Source: Geotrypetes seraphini (lineage: Eukaryota; Chordata; Amphibia; Gymnophiona; Dermophiidae). Taken from it: a stretch of DNA of 64,000 bases. Both the position numbers and the translations under genes were made by a program. The notes under the pieces were generated by a model, which worked only from the letters and a program-made list of their open reading frames with translations, did no database searches and was not told the origin of the DNA. The number at the start of each line of letters is the position of its first letter. The stretch's first letter is position 1. Where the stretch lies: assembly GCF_902459505.1 (NCBI RefSeq), contig NC_047096.1, positions 3,472,001 through 3,536,000 on the forward strand. The letters run 5' to 3'. This document shows positions 12,701 through 24,700 of this stretch, in pieces.

Positions 12701-15700
12701 GCTTAGAAATGATAACCAGACTTTTTGGTCACTCTTAAAAGTGCCATCACATTTCGTACAGCCTTAGCCACGTCACCCAAAAGATCAGAGACACAGAGCA
12801 GAGTATGTGGGACCTCCGGAGATTTCCACCCACAGATGCACAAGGCAGTGCCTCGCATGAATATCCTCCGGGTACCAGTCCAGTGGTGCTAGAAAAGGTT
12901 CAAAGAAGAGCAGCCAAGATGGTAAAGAGGATGGAACTCCTCTCGTATGAGGAAAGACAAAAAAGGTTGGGGCTCTTCAGCTTGGAAAAGAGATGGCTGA
13001 GGGGAGATAGGATCGAGGTCTACAAAATCCTGATTGGAACGGATGGAAGTTGATCGATTTTTCACTCCGTCAAAAATGACAAAGACTAGGGAACACTCAA
13101 TGAAGTTCCAGGGAAATACTTTTAAAACCAATCGGAGGAAATAGTTTTTCACTCAGAGAATAGTCAAGCTCTGGAACACGTTGCCAGAGGTTGTGGTAAG
13201 AGCGGATCGCGTAGCTGGTTTTAAGAAAGGTTTGGACAAGTTCCTGGAGGAAAAGTCCACAGTCTGTTATTGAGAAAGACATGGGGGAAGCCACTGCTTG
13301 CCCTGGATCGGTACCAAGGAATGTTGCTATACCTTGGGTTTTGGCCAGGTACTAGGGACCTAGATTGGCCACCGTGAGAACGGGCTAGTGGGCTTGATGG
13401 CCCATTGGTCTGACCCAGTAAGGCTATTCTTATGTTCTTAAACTCACCCCTCTCCTCTCACCCATTCCAACCCCCGTCATCTTTTTCTTTTATTATTATC
13501 ATTGCTACATCTCTCTCCCCAATTTTATTTTATTTATTTCAACAGTTTTATATTTCTTTAGTTGAAAAAAAAAAAAAAAAACAACCATATTTGATTGAAG
13601 CTTTTTCCTCCTTTTTTACATTTAAATTAACTCGAGCAGGCTAAGATTGGGTTCATGTTTGCTAATCTTGGTAAAAGTGTTTTATAATAATAATAATTTT
13701 TTTTTTGTATACCACTATACCAAAAGTTCAAAGCGGTTCACAACAAGGGAAAAATACATACAATTGGTGTATATAAAATACATAACAACAATCAATAAAA
13801 GAATACAACAGGTAAAAGCATGGAAAATTAAACAATGACCACAATTATCTTGTTTAAGTAGTCCTTATATGGGCAGCAGACAGTACGTTGCCTGCGTGCA
13901 AAAGCAGGCCTCTGTCACGCACTGAGCTTAAGGATGATCACGAGGTGCATGCATTATAACCTTTAGAATGTCACATGCTATGGTAAGCTTTTAGAAGTAT
14001 TAGATGTGTAAACAAGGGAATCACTTTATTGTAACCGTTATAATGTATTCAGATGTCACATGAGATGGTAGCTTTGAGAATCACATTAGATATGTAAACA
14101 AGGGAGTTACCTTGGTATAATCCGCACTGTAAATGCATGATGAGACTGTAACCTTGCAAAGCATTAGATAAGTAAATAAGGGAGTTAAGATACTCAATAA
14201 AAGGGTTATAGGCCTTCCATTTAGGGATGCCTCGTCCCATCTGAGTCCTGTGTGAAGCCTCATCCCTACAAGTCTCTATAAGCTAGGCTTCAAGAAACAG
14301 GGAAGAGATGAGATGGACTTACAGGGAAGAAGAACAGGACAAAAGTCAGTGAGACCTTCTATAGTGGTTCCACTGCCACTCCACAGCTCCGTTCCCAGCT
14401 CCCACTTATCACACACACCACACCTCCTTACGAACCTGCTTACATGTTCAGGGCCACAGACACCACTCGGATGCGCCACAGTCCCAGAAATGCCACGTTA
14501 CCCAGTTCCAAGCTGGAGATTCTGGGACAGTGCTGGATTTCTGGAGCACTGCGGGACTTGCAACACCGATTTTAATGGGTAGAATCAGGAACACCGCATT
14601 GGGATGCAAGTTCAAAACCAGGACCGGCCAAAAAGTTTCCAGACTGGAACAGGGTAACTTGGCATCTCTGCCTTCCTCCCTCCATTTACAAACAGGGCTA
14701 CGGACACCAATCTCACTCTCTGCAGCTCTTCACCTTCCCTGGAGAGGAGGAGGAACTTAATGGCTAGTGCGGCGGCCTAAGAACAATCCTACTGCAGCTC
14801 CTTGTGACCTTGGGCAAGGCACTTAATCCTCCATTGCACCAGGTAGAAAAATACACCTTAGACCAGGGGTGTCAAAGTCCCTCCTCGAGGGCCATAATCC
14901 AGTCGGGTTTTCAGGATTTCCCCAATGAATATGCATTGAAAGCAGTGCATGCAAATAGATCTCATGCATATTCATTGGGGAAATCCTGAAAACCCGACTG
15001 GATTCCGGCCCTCGAGGACCGACTTTGACACCTGTGCCTTAGACTGTGAGCCCTTTAGCAACAGAGAAAGTACCTGTATGTAATGTGTACAGCATTGCAT
15101 ATGGCAAGTAGCACTTTAGAAGGGATAAGCAGGACGGGGGACTTACAGGGCCACAGGCCTCTCGATGCCTTTCATCACCCCATCCAGCACTGCCAGACCC
15201 TCATCGGACAAGAAGGAAAGCCTCACACCTGCGCTCTCCAGTTTTGATGCGATTTTTCTAGCGCCATCACGCCCCGATACCTACAAAATCCCAAACAATA
15301 TGTTTCAATTCTCAGTGAGTTTGTTTCCGTCATGAAAGGCAGCAGCTCCACCAGGCTCTTAAGTTGACCTGCAATTTGTGATTGTAAACACGGTCTATTA
15401 ATAGAGTTTTTAACAGAGTGAGAAACAGACAGACAGGGCTAGAAAGGAGGAATTCAGGCAAGTAGAGCAGGGGGAACACAGGCACCTATAAGAGAAGGAC
15501 CGTAGCAGGCGCAAGTTAAGAACAGGGGGAACACAGGCACCTACAAGAGAAGGACCGTAGCAGGCGCAAGTTAAGAACAGGGGGAACACAGGCACCTACA
15601 AGAGAAGGACCGTAGCAGGCGCAAGTTAAGAGCAGGGGGAACACAGGCACCTACAAGAGAAGGAGCGTAGCAGGTGCAAGTTAAGAGCAGGAGGAACACA

Positions 15701-18700
15701 GGCACCTACAAGAGAAGGAACGTAGTAGGCGCAAGTTAAGAGCAGGAGGAACACAGGCACCTACAAGAGAAGGAGCGTAGTAGGCGCAAGTTAAGAGCAG
15801 GAGGAACACAGGCACCTACAAGAGAAGGAACGTAGCAGGCGCAAGTTAAGAGCAGGAGGAACACAGGCACCTACAAGAGAAGGAGCGTAGTAGGCGCAAG
15901 TTAAGAGCAGGAGGAACACAGGCACCTACAAGAGAAGGAGCGTAGTAGGCGCAAGTTAAGAGCAGGAGGAACACAGGCACCTACAAGAGAAGGAACGTAG
16001 CAGGCGCAAGTTAAGAGCAGGAGGAACACAGGCACCTACAAGACAAGGAGCGTAGTAGGCGCAAGTTAAGAGCAGGAGGAACACAGGCACCTACAAGAGA
16101 AGGAACGTAGCAGGCGCAAGTTAAGAGCAGGAGGAACACAGGCACCTACAAGAGAAGGACCGTAGCAGGCGCAAGTTAGGAGCAGGGGGAACACAGGCAC
16201 CTACAAGAGAAGGACCGTAGCAGGCGCAAGTTAAGAGCAGGAGGAACACAGGCACCTACAAGAGAAGGACCGTAGCAGGCGCAAGTTAAGAGCAGGGGGA
16301 ACACAGGCACCTACAAGAGAAGGACCGTAGCAGGCGCAAGTTAAGAGCAGGGGGAACACAGGCACCTACAAGAGAAGGAACGTAGCAGGCGCAAGTTAAG
16401 AGCAGGAGGAACACAGGCACCTACAAGAGAAGGAGCGTAGTAGGCACAAGTTAAGAGCAGGAGGAACACAGGCACCTACAAGAGAAGGAACGTAGCAGGC
16501 GCAAGTTAAGAGCAGGAGGAACACAGGCACCTACAAGAGAAGGAGCGTAGTAGGCACAAGTTAAGAGCAGGAGGAACACAGGCACCTACAAGAGAAGGAC
16601 CGTAGCAGGCGCAAGTTAAGAGCAGGAGGAACACAGGCACCTACAAGAGAAGGAGCGTAGTAGGCGCAAGTTAAGAGCAGGAGGAACACAGGCACCTACA
16701 AGAGAAGGAACGTAGCAGGCACAAGTTAAGAGCAGGAGGAACACAGGCACCTACAAGAGAAGGAGCGTAGTAGGCACAAGTTAAGAGCAGGAGGAACACA
16801 GGCACCTACAAGAGAAGGAACGTAGCAGGCGCAAGTTAAGAGCAGGAGGAACACAGGCACCTACAAGAGAAGGAGCGTAGTAGGCGCAAGTTAAGAGCAG
16901 GAGGAACACAGGCACCTACAAGAGAAGGAACGTAGCAGGCGCAAGTTAAGAGCAGGAGGAACACAGGCACCTACAAGAGAAGGACCGTAGCAGGCATATG
17001 TTATAGCAGGAGAAACAGGCCCGTGAAACAGAAGGAACATTTAACAGCAGAAGGTGCACAGGCAAATTCAACAGCAGATACCAGTTCCTACCTCTTCATC
17101 GTGCCCAATGGCAATGTAGAAGGATCGGATGGGCTTGTAGTTCCTCTTCAGCAGGAACTCTAGTGCTTGGAGAATCCCCTGCAGTTAGGAGAGAAGCTCT
17201 TTTACTGATAAAAAGAAGGCTGAATTGCTAAACAAATATTTCTGTTCTGTGTTCAGGGCTGAAGCGCCGGGAGGGGAACCGCAGCAGATAAACATGAATA
17301 GGGATGGAGGAGTAATAGACCCTGATGGATTTTCAAAGGGTTGTGTTCATGAGGAGCTAGCTAAAATAAAGGTAGATGGGGCCAGTGTACATCCGAGGGT
17401 GCTGAAGGAACTTAGGGAAGTTCTCGTGGCTCCGCTGATTGACCTTTTCAATGAGTCTCTAGAGTCGGGAGTGGTATCGGAGGACTGGAGAAGGGCGGAT
17501 GTGGTCCCTCTCCACAAAAGTGGAAGTAAGGAAGAAGTAGGGAATTAACAGGCCAGTAATAAGTCTGACTTCTGTGGTAAGCAAATTAATGGAAACGTTT
17601 TTAAAACAGAGAATGGTGAAATTTCTGGAAATCTGTGGATTACAGGACTGGAGGCAACATGGATTTACTAGAGGTAGGTCTTGTCAGACAAATCTGATCA
17701 ATTTCTTTGACTGGGTGACCAGAGAATTGGATAGAGGATGTGGTGTATTTAGATTTTAGCAAAGCCTTTGACAGTGTTCCACACAGACATCTAATAAATA
17801 AACCGAGTGCCCTTAGGATGGGTTCCAAAGTGACGGGAACTGGTTGAGTGGAAGGCGACAGAGGGTAGTGATCAATGGAGATCGCTCTCAGGAAAGGGGT
17901 GTTACCAGTGGTGTGCCTCAAGGTTCTGTTCTTTTTAACATTTTTATAAATGATATTGCTGAAGGACTGTCAGGTAAGATTTGCCTCTTTGTGGATACCA
18001 AAATCTGCAATAGAGTAGACACCCCAGATGGTGTGAATTATATGAGGAAAGACCTGGTGAAGCTTGAAGAATGGTCTGAAATTTGGCAGCTAAGATTTCA
18101 AGATAAGAAATGTAAGGTCTTCCATTTGGGCTGCAAAATATGTCAAGCTGTGACTCTGGCAGTATTCAGATCCAGACTCAAAGTCCCCTTCTTTGAAGCT
18201 GCTTCAATTCCCAACTCCAACCCACCTTCTAAGCCTATCTGTCTTATCCTTCCCTCTGTAATTCCCCCACCTGAGCCCTGTGTATTGATGCGCCTTCTTG
18301 TCCAGTTGGTCTGTCTTGACTAGATTGTAAGCTCTTTGGAGCAGGGACTGTCTCTTCTGTGTTTTGATGTACAGTGCTACGTACGTCTAGTAGTGCTATA
18401 GAAATGATTAGGAGTAGTAAAAAAAGTGGTAAATAATAATAATATAATAATTTTATTCTTATATACCGCCAGACCAGAAATGGTTCTAGGCGGTTCACAA
18501 CAAGTAGAGCTGAGCATGCAGCGAAAAAAAATACAATTCATAATAGAAATACATGAAGTTATAAAATATAAGAAAAACAGTTATTTTGAAAGACAAAAGA
18601 GTGCGTTAGGATACAAAATTATCAAATAGTTGTGTGTTTAATCATTTTCTAAAATTGAAATAAGAAGAATCTCCTAGCATGATTTTTCCAAACCAAACAT

Positions 18701-21700
18701 TCAATTTAGCAGCCTGAAAAGAGAAACCTCTTATAGCGATAGAAGGGTATGGAAACTTATATTTGGGACCTAAGCAGATAAACTTGAGCAAGTTGCAGCT
18801 GGTGCGTGAAAGTGGGATCTTGCAACCCCTGCCCCACCTTGGCTGAAATTAGAACTGAGGCTGAAGTTCATAAGACTTGGCACAAAACTCTTCTGTGTTA
18901 TTTCGCAAGTCGGGTGGACCCGTCTGCTTCTGACACATCTCCAAGGTCTTAATTAAAAAGGCCCGTTACATCTCCCGCCTCTATCACTTACAATTCTGGA
19001 GGCCACATTACAGTAAAGATGTGCGCAGAATTGAATCGGTTCAGCGGACGGCCACCAGGATGATCTCGGGGCTCAAGGGTCTCTCGTACGAAGAGAGACT
19101 GAACAACACTCTCGAGGAACCTAGGGAGAGGGGAGACGTGATCGAAACATTTAAGTACCTCACGGGACGTGTCGAAGTGGAAGATGATGTTTTCTTTCTC
19201 AAGGGACCCTCGGCCACAAGAGGGCACCCGCTCAAACTCAGGGGCGGAAAATTTCATGGCGACACCAGAAAGTATTTCTTCACAGAGAGAGTGGTTGATC
19301 ATTGGAACAAGCTTCCAGTGCAGGTGATCGAGGCAGACAGCGTGCCAGACTTTAAGAATAAATGGGATACCCATGTGGGATCCCTACGAGGGTCAAGATA
19401 AGGAAATTGGGTCATTAGGGCATAGACAGGGGGTGAGTAAGCAGAGTGGGCAGACTTGATGGGCTGTAGCCCTTTTCTGCCGTCATCTTCTATGTTTCTA
19501 TGTTACCATTGCTGCGTTCTTGTCATCTAGCGTCCCTCGGCCATACAGAAACCCATCACGCTCCTGGCCAGAGAAAGGGGGTACTTCCCAGCCCTCGTCA
19601 GAGGCCGGCACCACATCCAGGTGAGCGAGAAGCATGTACGGCTGGAGGAGGGGGTCGGAGCCGTGCACTGTGAAGAGATGGCTGAACCCTCCAACCACCT
19701 CATGGTGAACAAAGCTGGAGGAGAAGACTCGAGGGAAGACTGCGAGGGAGAGAAGAAACAGAGGAGCCGGAATCAGCAAATGGGCGAGAACACGCTTTGA
19801 ATTTTTTATCCTTATCCATATAATCTTGCAGGTCACACAAAATGAAAACAACACTAAATAAAAAAAATTATATATCAAACTTTAGTCCAGGGGTAGGCAA
19901 TTCCAGTCCTTGAGAGCCGGAGCCAGGTCAGGTGTTCAGGATAGCCACAATAAATATGCATGAGACAGATTTGCATCTCAAGGAGGCAGTGCATGCAAAT
20001 CCATCTCATACATAGTCATTGTGGAGATTCTGAAAACCTGACCTGGCTCCGGCTCTCGAGGACCGGAATTGCCTACCCCTGCTTTAGTCCATTCTATCGC
20101 AGCAAAGAAAAATAAAAGTTTACAACCACTCAAATTACTACATTCCAACTGCCATTCAAGGAAAGCAGGTGCATCTGCCGATATTGTGGGTTCAAACCCC
20201 GCGCTGCTCCTTGTGACCCTGGGCAAGTCACTTAATCCTCCATGGCCCCAGGTACGTTAGATAGATTGTCAGCCCACCAGGACAGAGAGGGAAAAATGCT
20301 TGAGTACCTGATTGTAAAAACCACTTAGATAACCTTGATAGGCGGTATATAAAAATCCTAATAAACTTGAAACTTGATAACTTCATGCCTTTTGAAATAA
20401 GTGTGTTTTTCACGGCCTCCTATACAAGAGAGATTATCCGTCATCATTCTAGAGCAGCGGTATTCAACCCAGTCCTCAGGGACCACCTGGCCAGTCGGGT
20501 TTTCAAAGTCTCTGTCATCCATATTCATTGTGGATATCCTGAAAACCCGACTGGCCGTGGGTTGAATACCATTGTTCCAGCGCAGTGTCTCTCAAACTGT
20601 ATGCCACAGCACAATGGCGTGTCCCGAAGAGATTCCGGGTGCGCCATGAGAGATTCCAGAATTTTACGTGTTTTTTTATCACTGGCCGTGGCGGTAATAG
20701 CTCCTGCGCTCAAAGAATTCCTATAAGCGTCAGAGCTGTTACTGCTGCAGCCAGCACTAAAAACCGTGCTATGCTTTTGTAAAAGGTGGGGTTTATTTTT
20801 AAAAATTCCCTTCATAAGTACACACTAGAATAGATGACATGTACAATATGTTGCGTACGCAACAGTCTGTCAATGCTGTGAGAGTCTGTGTGCGGGATAC
20901 AACTGCCCAGATAAGCATCATTCTTTGATGCGATTGGTCCTTGAAAACTAACAGCAAGTAATTTTAGTTTTTTTAAAAAAATTTTTATGCAGTAGTTATC
21001 CTTACTTAAGAACATAAGAATAGCCTCACTGGGTCAGACCAATGGTCCATCAAGTCCAGTAGCCCATTCTCACGGTGGCCAATCCAGGTCACTAGTACCT
21101 GGCCAAAACCCAAGGAGTAGCAATAGTCCAATCAAGGTTTGATTACCATTTGGATCTTCTTATCTCTGCGAACTTGGATTTTCAGCTCTTACAAAAGACT
21201 GCAGATGATGGATGATGAAATGCGGGTTTGCTTGTTGACTATCGAGCTACATTTTAAGTTAATTTGCATTCAAAAACAAGCACATCCATCGGATTGATTA
21301 GCAATTCTATTCTATTTACTTTAGTTTCACTATTGTTAAAATTACCCATACACAGCTTAAAGAACTTTAAATAAATAACTCTCAAATTTAATTATTTTTT
21401 TGGTTTTGCAATTTTATAATTTCATTTACAATGTGCCACAAAAACCATTTGCTCCGTTTAGTGTGCCGGAGCTAAAAAGGTTTGAGACTGACTGTTCTAG
21501 AGGAAGATCTTTCCACATAGTGACCGATCTTCCTCTGGTTGTGCTAGGTGGAATGAGGGTGGAAATTTTGGGAGGCCCTTAAAAACCAACAACGGCATTT
21601 TAAATCAGATTTGCCAATGAAGTTTAAAGCAGTCTGGAGACTGTTCCCCAAGGGAATGACTCGCAGATGCCACAATGGGCTGCCAATTCAGTTTCTGTAT

Positions 21701-24700
21701 CCCCCTCCCCCACACCATCCTGAGACAGGAGAGAACGCTACCTTTACGAATGTAAGCGCCGAACTCCTCCATTGCAGTGGTAGTCACGTTGCCAGGAGAG
21801 AAGGAGACTGTCGGGATCCTGATAGCTCCTAAAAAAAATGCAATGGACAGAGTCAAAAGCAAATCACTAAACAATAAGACAGAACTGCCACTACAATGCT
21901 CCCCCTTCACAGCTCCCCCCCCCCCAATGTAATCACAGTGGACTTATTCTCTCATAGGACAGCAGCTGGCCAATTCCACCTCCTCCTTCAATGAGCTTTC
22001 TCACATTGGCTACAGCAGGCTAATACCCTCCCCCCCAACAAACACACACACTCCTTCACTCTCTCATGGGACCAGCTCACATAAGAACATAAGAATAGCT
22101 TTACTGGATCAGACCATTGGTCCATCCCCACAGTGGCCAATCTAGGTCACCAGTACCTGGCCAAAACCCAAAGAGCAGCAACATTCCAGAATCACAGAGT
22201 AGCAACATTCTGATCCAGGGCAAGCAGTGGCTTCTGTCTCAATAGCAGACTATGGGCTTTTCCTCCAGGAACTTGTCCAAACCTTTCTTAAAACCAGCTA
22301 CATTAACTGTCCTTACCACTACTTCTGGCAACGCATTCCAAGAGCTTAAGTATTCTCTGAGTGAAAAAATATTTCCTCCTCTTGGGTTTCAAAGCATTTC
22401 CCTGTAACTTCACTGAGTGTCCCCTAGTCTCTGTAATTTTGGACAGTGTAAAAAAAATCGACCCACTTGCTCCTTCCTCACACTTTGCTGCCCTGCTCTG
22501 CTCTGCTCACAGATGTCGATGAACAGCATAGAAACGAGGTCCATACTCAATTCTTCTAACCCTGCTCTGCGCCCCTCCCAGGCTTTACCCCTCGCTCTCC
22601 CACCACTTCTCTTTATCCTATAGCTGAGGCTGCTTTACCTAGGAGCAGGAGTGGCTCAGCAGTTAAAACCACTGCCTCGGCACCCTGAGATTGTGGGCTC
22701 CATCCCCCTGTTGCTCCCTGTGGCCCTGGGAAAGTCACTTAATCCTCCATTACTCCACTGAGTACTTGAATGCAAAAACCGCCTTGATGGTACTGCAAAG
22801 GGCAGTATATAAGTACCTTAATAAACATACAACTTCCTGTTAACGTAATAGGAGCAAAACACATACAGTATCCATGGCACCCTTTTTGTCTGTCTTGTAA
22901 GCTCCTTTGAGCAGGGACTGTCTTCTTTGTGACTCTGTACAAAGCTACGTATGTCTGGTAGCGCTATATAAATGCTAATTAAGCCTATGTTACTGCTTTA
23001 GTCATTCGTGTTACATCTTTAAGTGCGGAACTTTGATCTTCACCAGTAGATGGCACTGTGGCCCAGCAGGAGATGTTTGTACGACAGAGACAAGGTACCA
23101 GGAACTCCAGGGGTTTGCCTAAGGGTTAGTAGCGGAACGTAAAATGAGATTATTTATAAAATCTCAGAAGAAAAATCTTGTTCAGGGTGGTTTACAAATT
23201 AACGTCCCAGTGTTTAACTCGCTTTGCAGTGTTATACTCACTGTCACTGCCAGTCACTCTTAACGCCTTCCATATGGCCTAATACGTCAACCGTTATTCC
23301 ACATCAGGTCTGGTGACTATGCCAATGCCTAGATTTTTAATAAATTATTCAGCATTTACACATTGAGCAAAAAGATTTACTGTACCTACCTGAGAAGAAG
23401 AACTGAGTTCTGGGAACTCTATAACCACCCTGTGCAAACCTCATCCATGCAAAAGCTAGATGGACTAACCCAAGAACATTCTCTCTCTCTCTCTACCCCC
23501 CCCATGCTTGCATTCTCTTTTTTTTCCATTTTAACACCAACACAGACAGGCAGCAGAAAAAAAAGAAAGAACTACCCACATACTTATCAATAAACTCATC
23601 TAATCCTACTGAAATCTCTGCCACATCTATTGTCACTCTCCAAACAAAAAGACTCCTCCACTGACAGAGAGGCTTACCCTAACTGGAAAGGCTAAAGGAA
23701 AGAAACTTAGCAGGTAAGCCCCAATTTCTTCTTCCTTAGCGTCCTTGCATACCAGCTCAGATGCATGGAAAATACTGCAGGAGTAACCATCATGTGTGGA
23801 ACACTCCAAAAATTGCCATCGAGACTCCTTCACCTGCCTAGCTTGAATGTCAATCCAATGCTTCACCAAAGCAAGTAGAGAGGACCCGAGTGGCTGCTCA
23901 ACAGATTCTTGTGGAGAAAAAGAAGACTGTGCTCTGTCCACAAGGCCACCTGCGCTCTGGCAGAATGTGCTTTCAGTTGTGCTGGTACCTGACGCCCCTT
24001 CAGAATATAAGTAGAGGCATCAACTTTCTTAATGCATTGCCTTTCCCCATATTGATCCCCAAATGGAATGATCAGTCTGTCTGAACATCTAAATTCCTGA
24101 ACATCCTGCCTGAAAAGATTTGCCTGATAGGAAGCAAGGACTTTTGCGTTGCCTTATCACCTTTGGGATATCACGTAAGACCGCAATGGAAATACTCTGG
24201 TTCACATGGAATGGTGAAACCACCTTGGGAAGGAAAAGGGAGCCACGCCACTTTCTCCCCAGAGAAGACCAAGAAGAACGTACGCAGGTAGGGCTAGTCT
24301 CAGTCTTTGACCAAGGGCCGCCGCGTGAGCAGACTGCTGGTCACGATGGACCACTGGACATGTTCTTAAGAGCTCTCTACAAGACAAGGCCTGTAGCTCA
24401 GAAATTCTCCGGGCCAAGAAGTAGCTGCCAGAAATTCCGTCTTCAACATGACATGTTTAAGAGTACTCAAAGGCTTAACGAAACCATGTGGCAAAATGGT
24501 CAAAATTAAATTTAAATCCCAGGATGCTATGGGGGCCAAAAGAGCTTAACTCCCTTGAGGAACTTCACCACATCTGGATAAGCAGTTGGGCAACAGTTTA
24601 TCTCAGACTAGGCCCTGAAAACAGGCCAGTGTCAACACCTGATCTTTGAGAGAAGCCATCAGAAAAACTCTGTCAAAGCCGTCCTGCAGAAACTCCAGTG

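Noticed and set aside
15460-17010. Regularly spaced repeats that could suggest CRISPR
   Set aside because: Units are contiguous 55-mers without unique spacers, in a vertebrate intron. It is a minisatellite.
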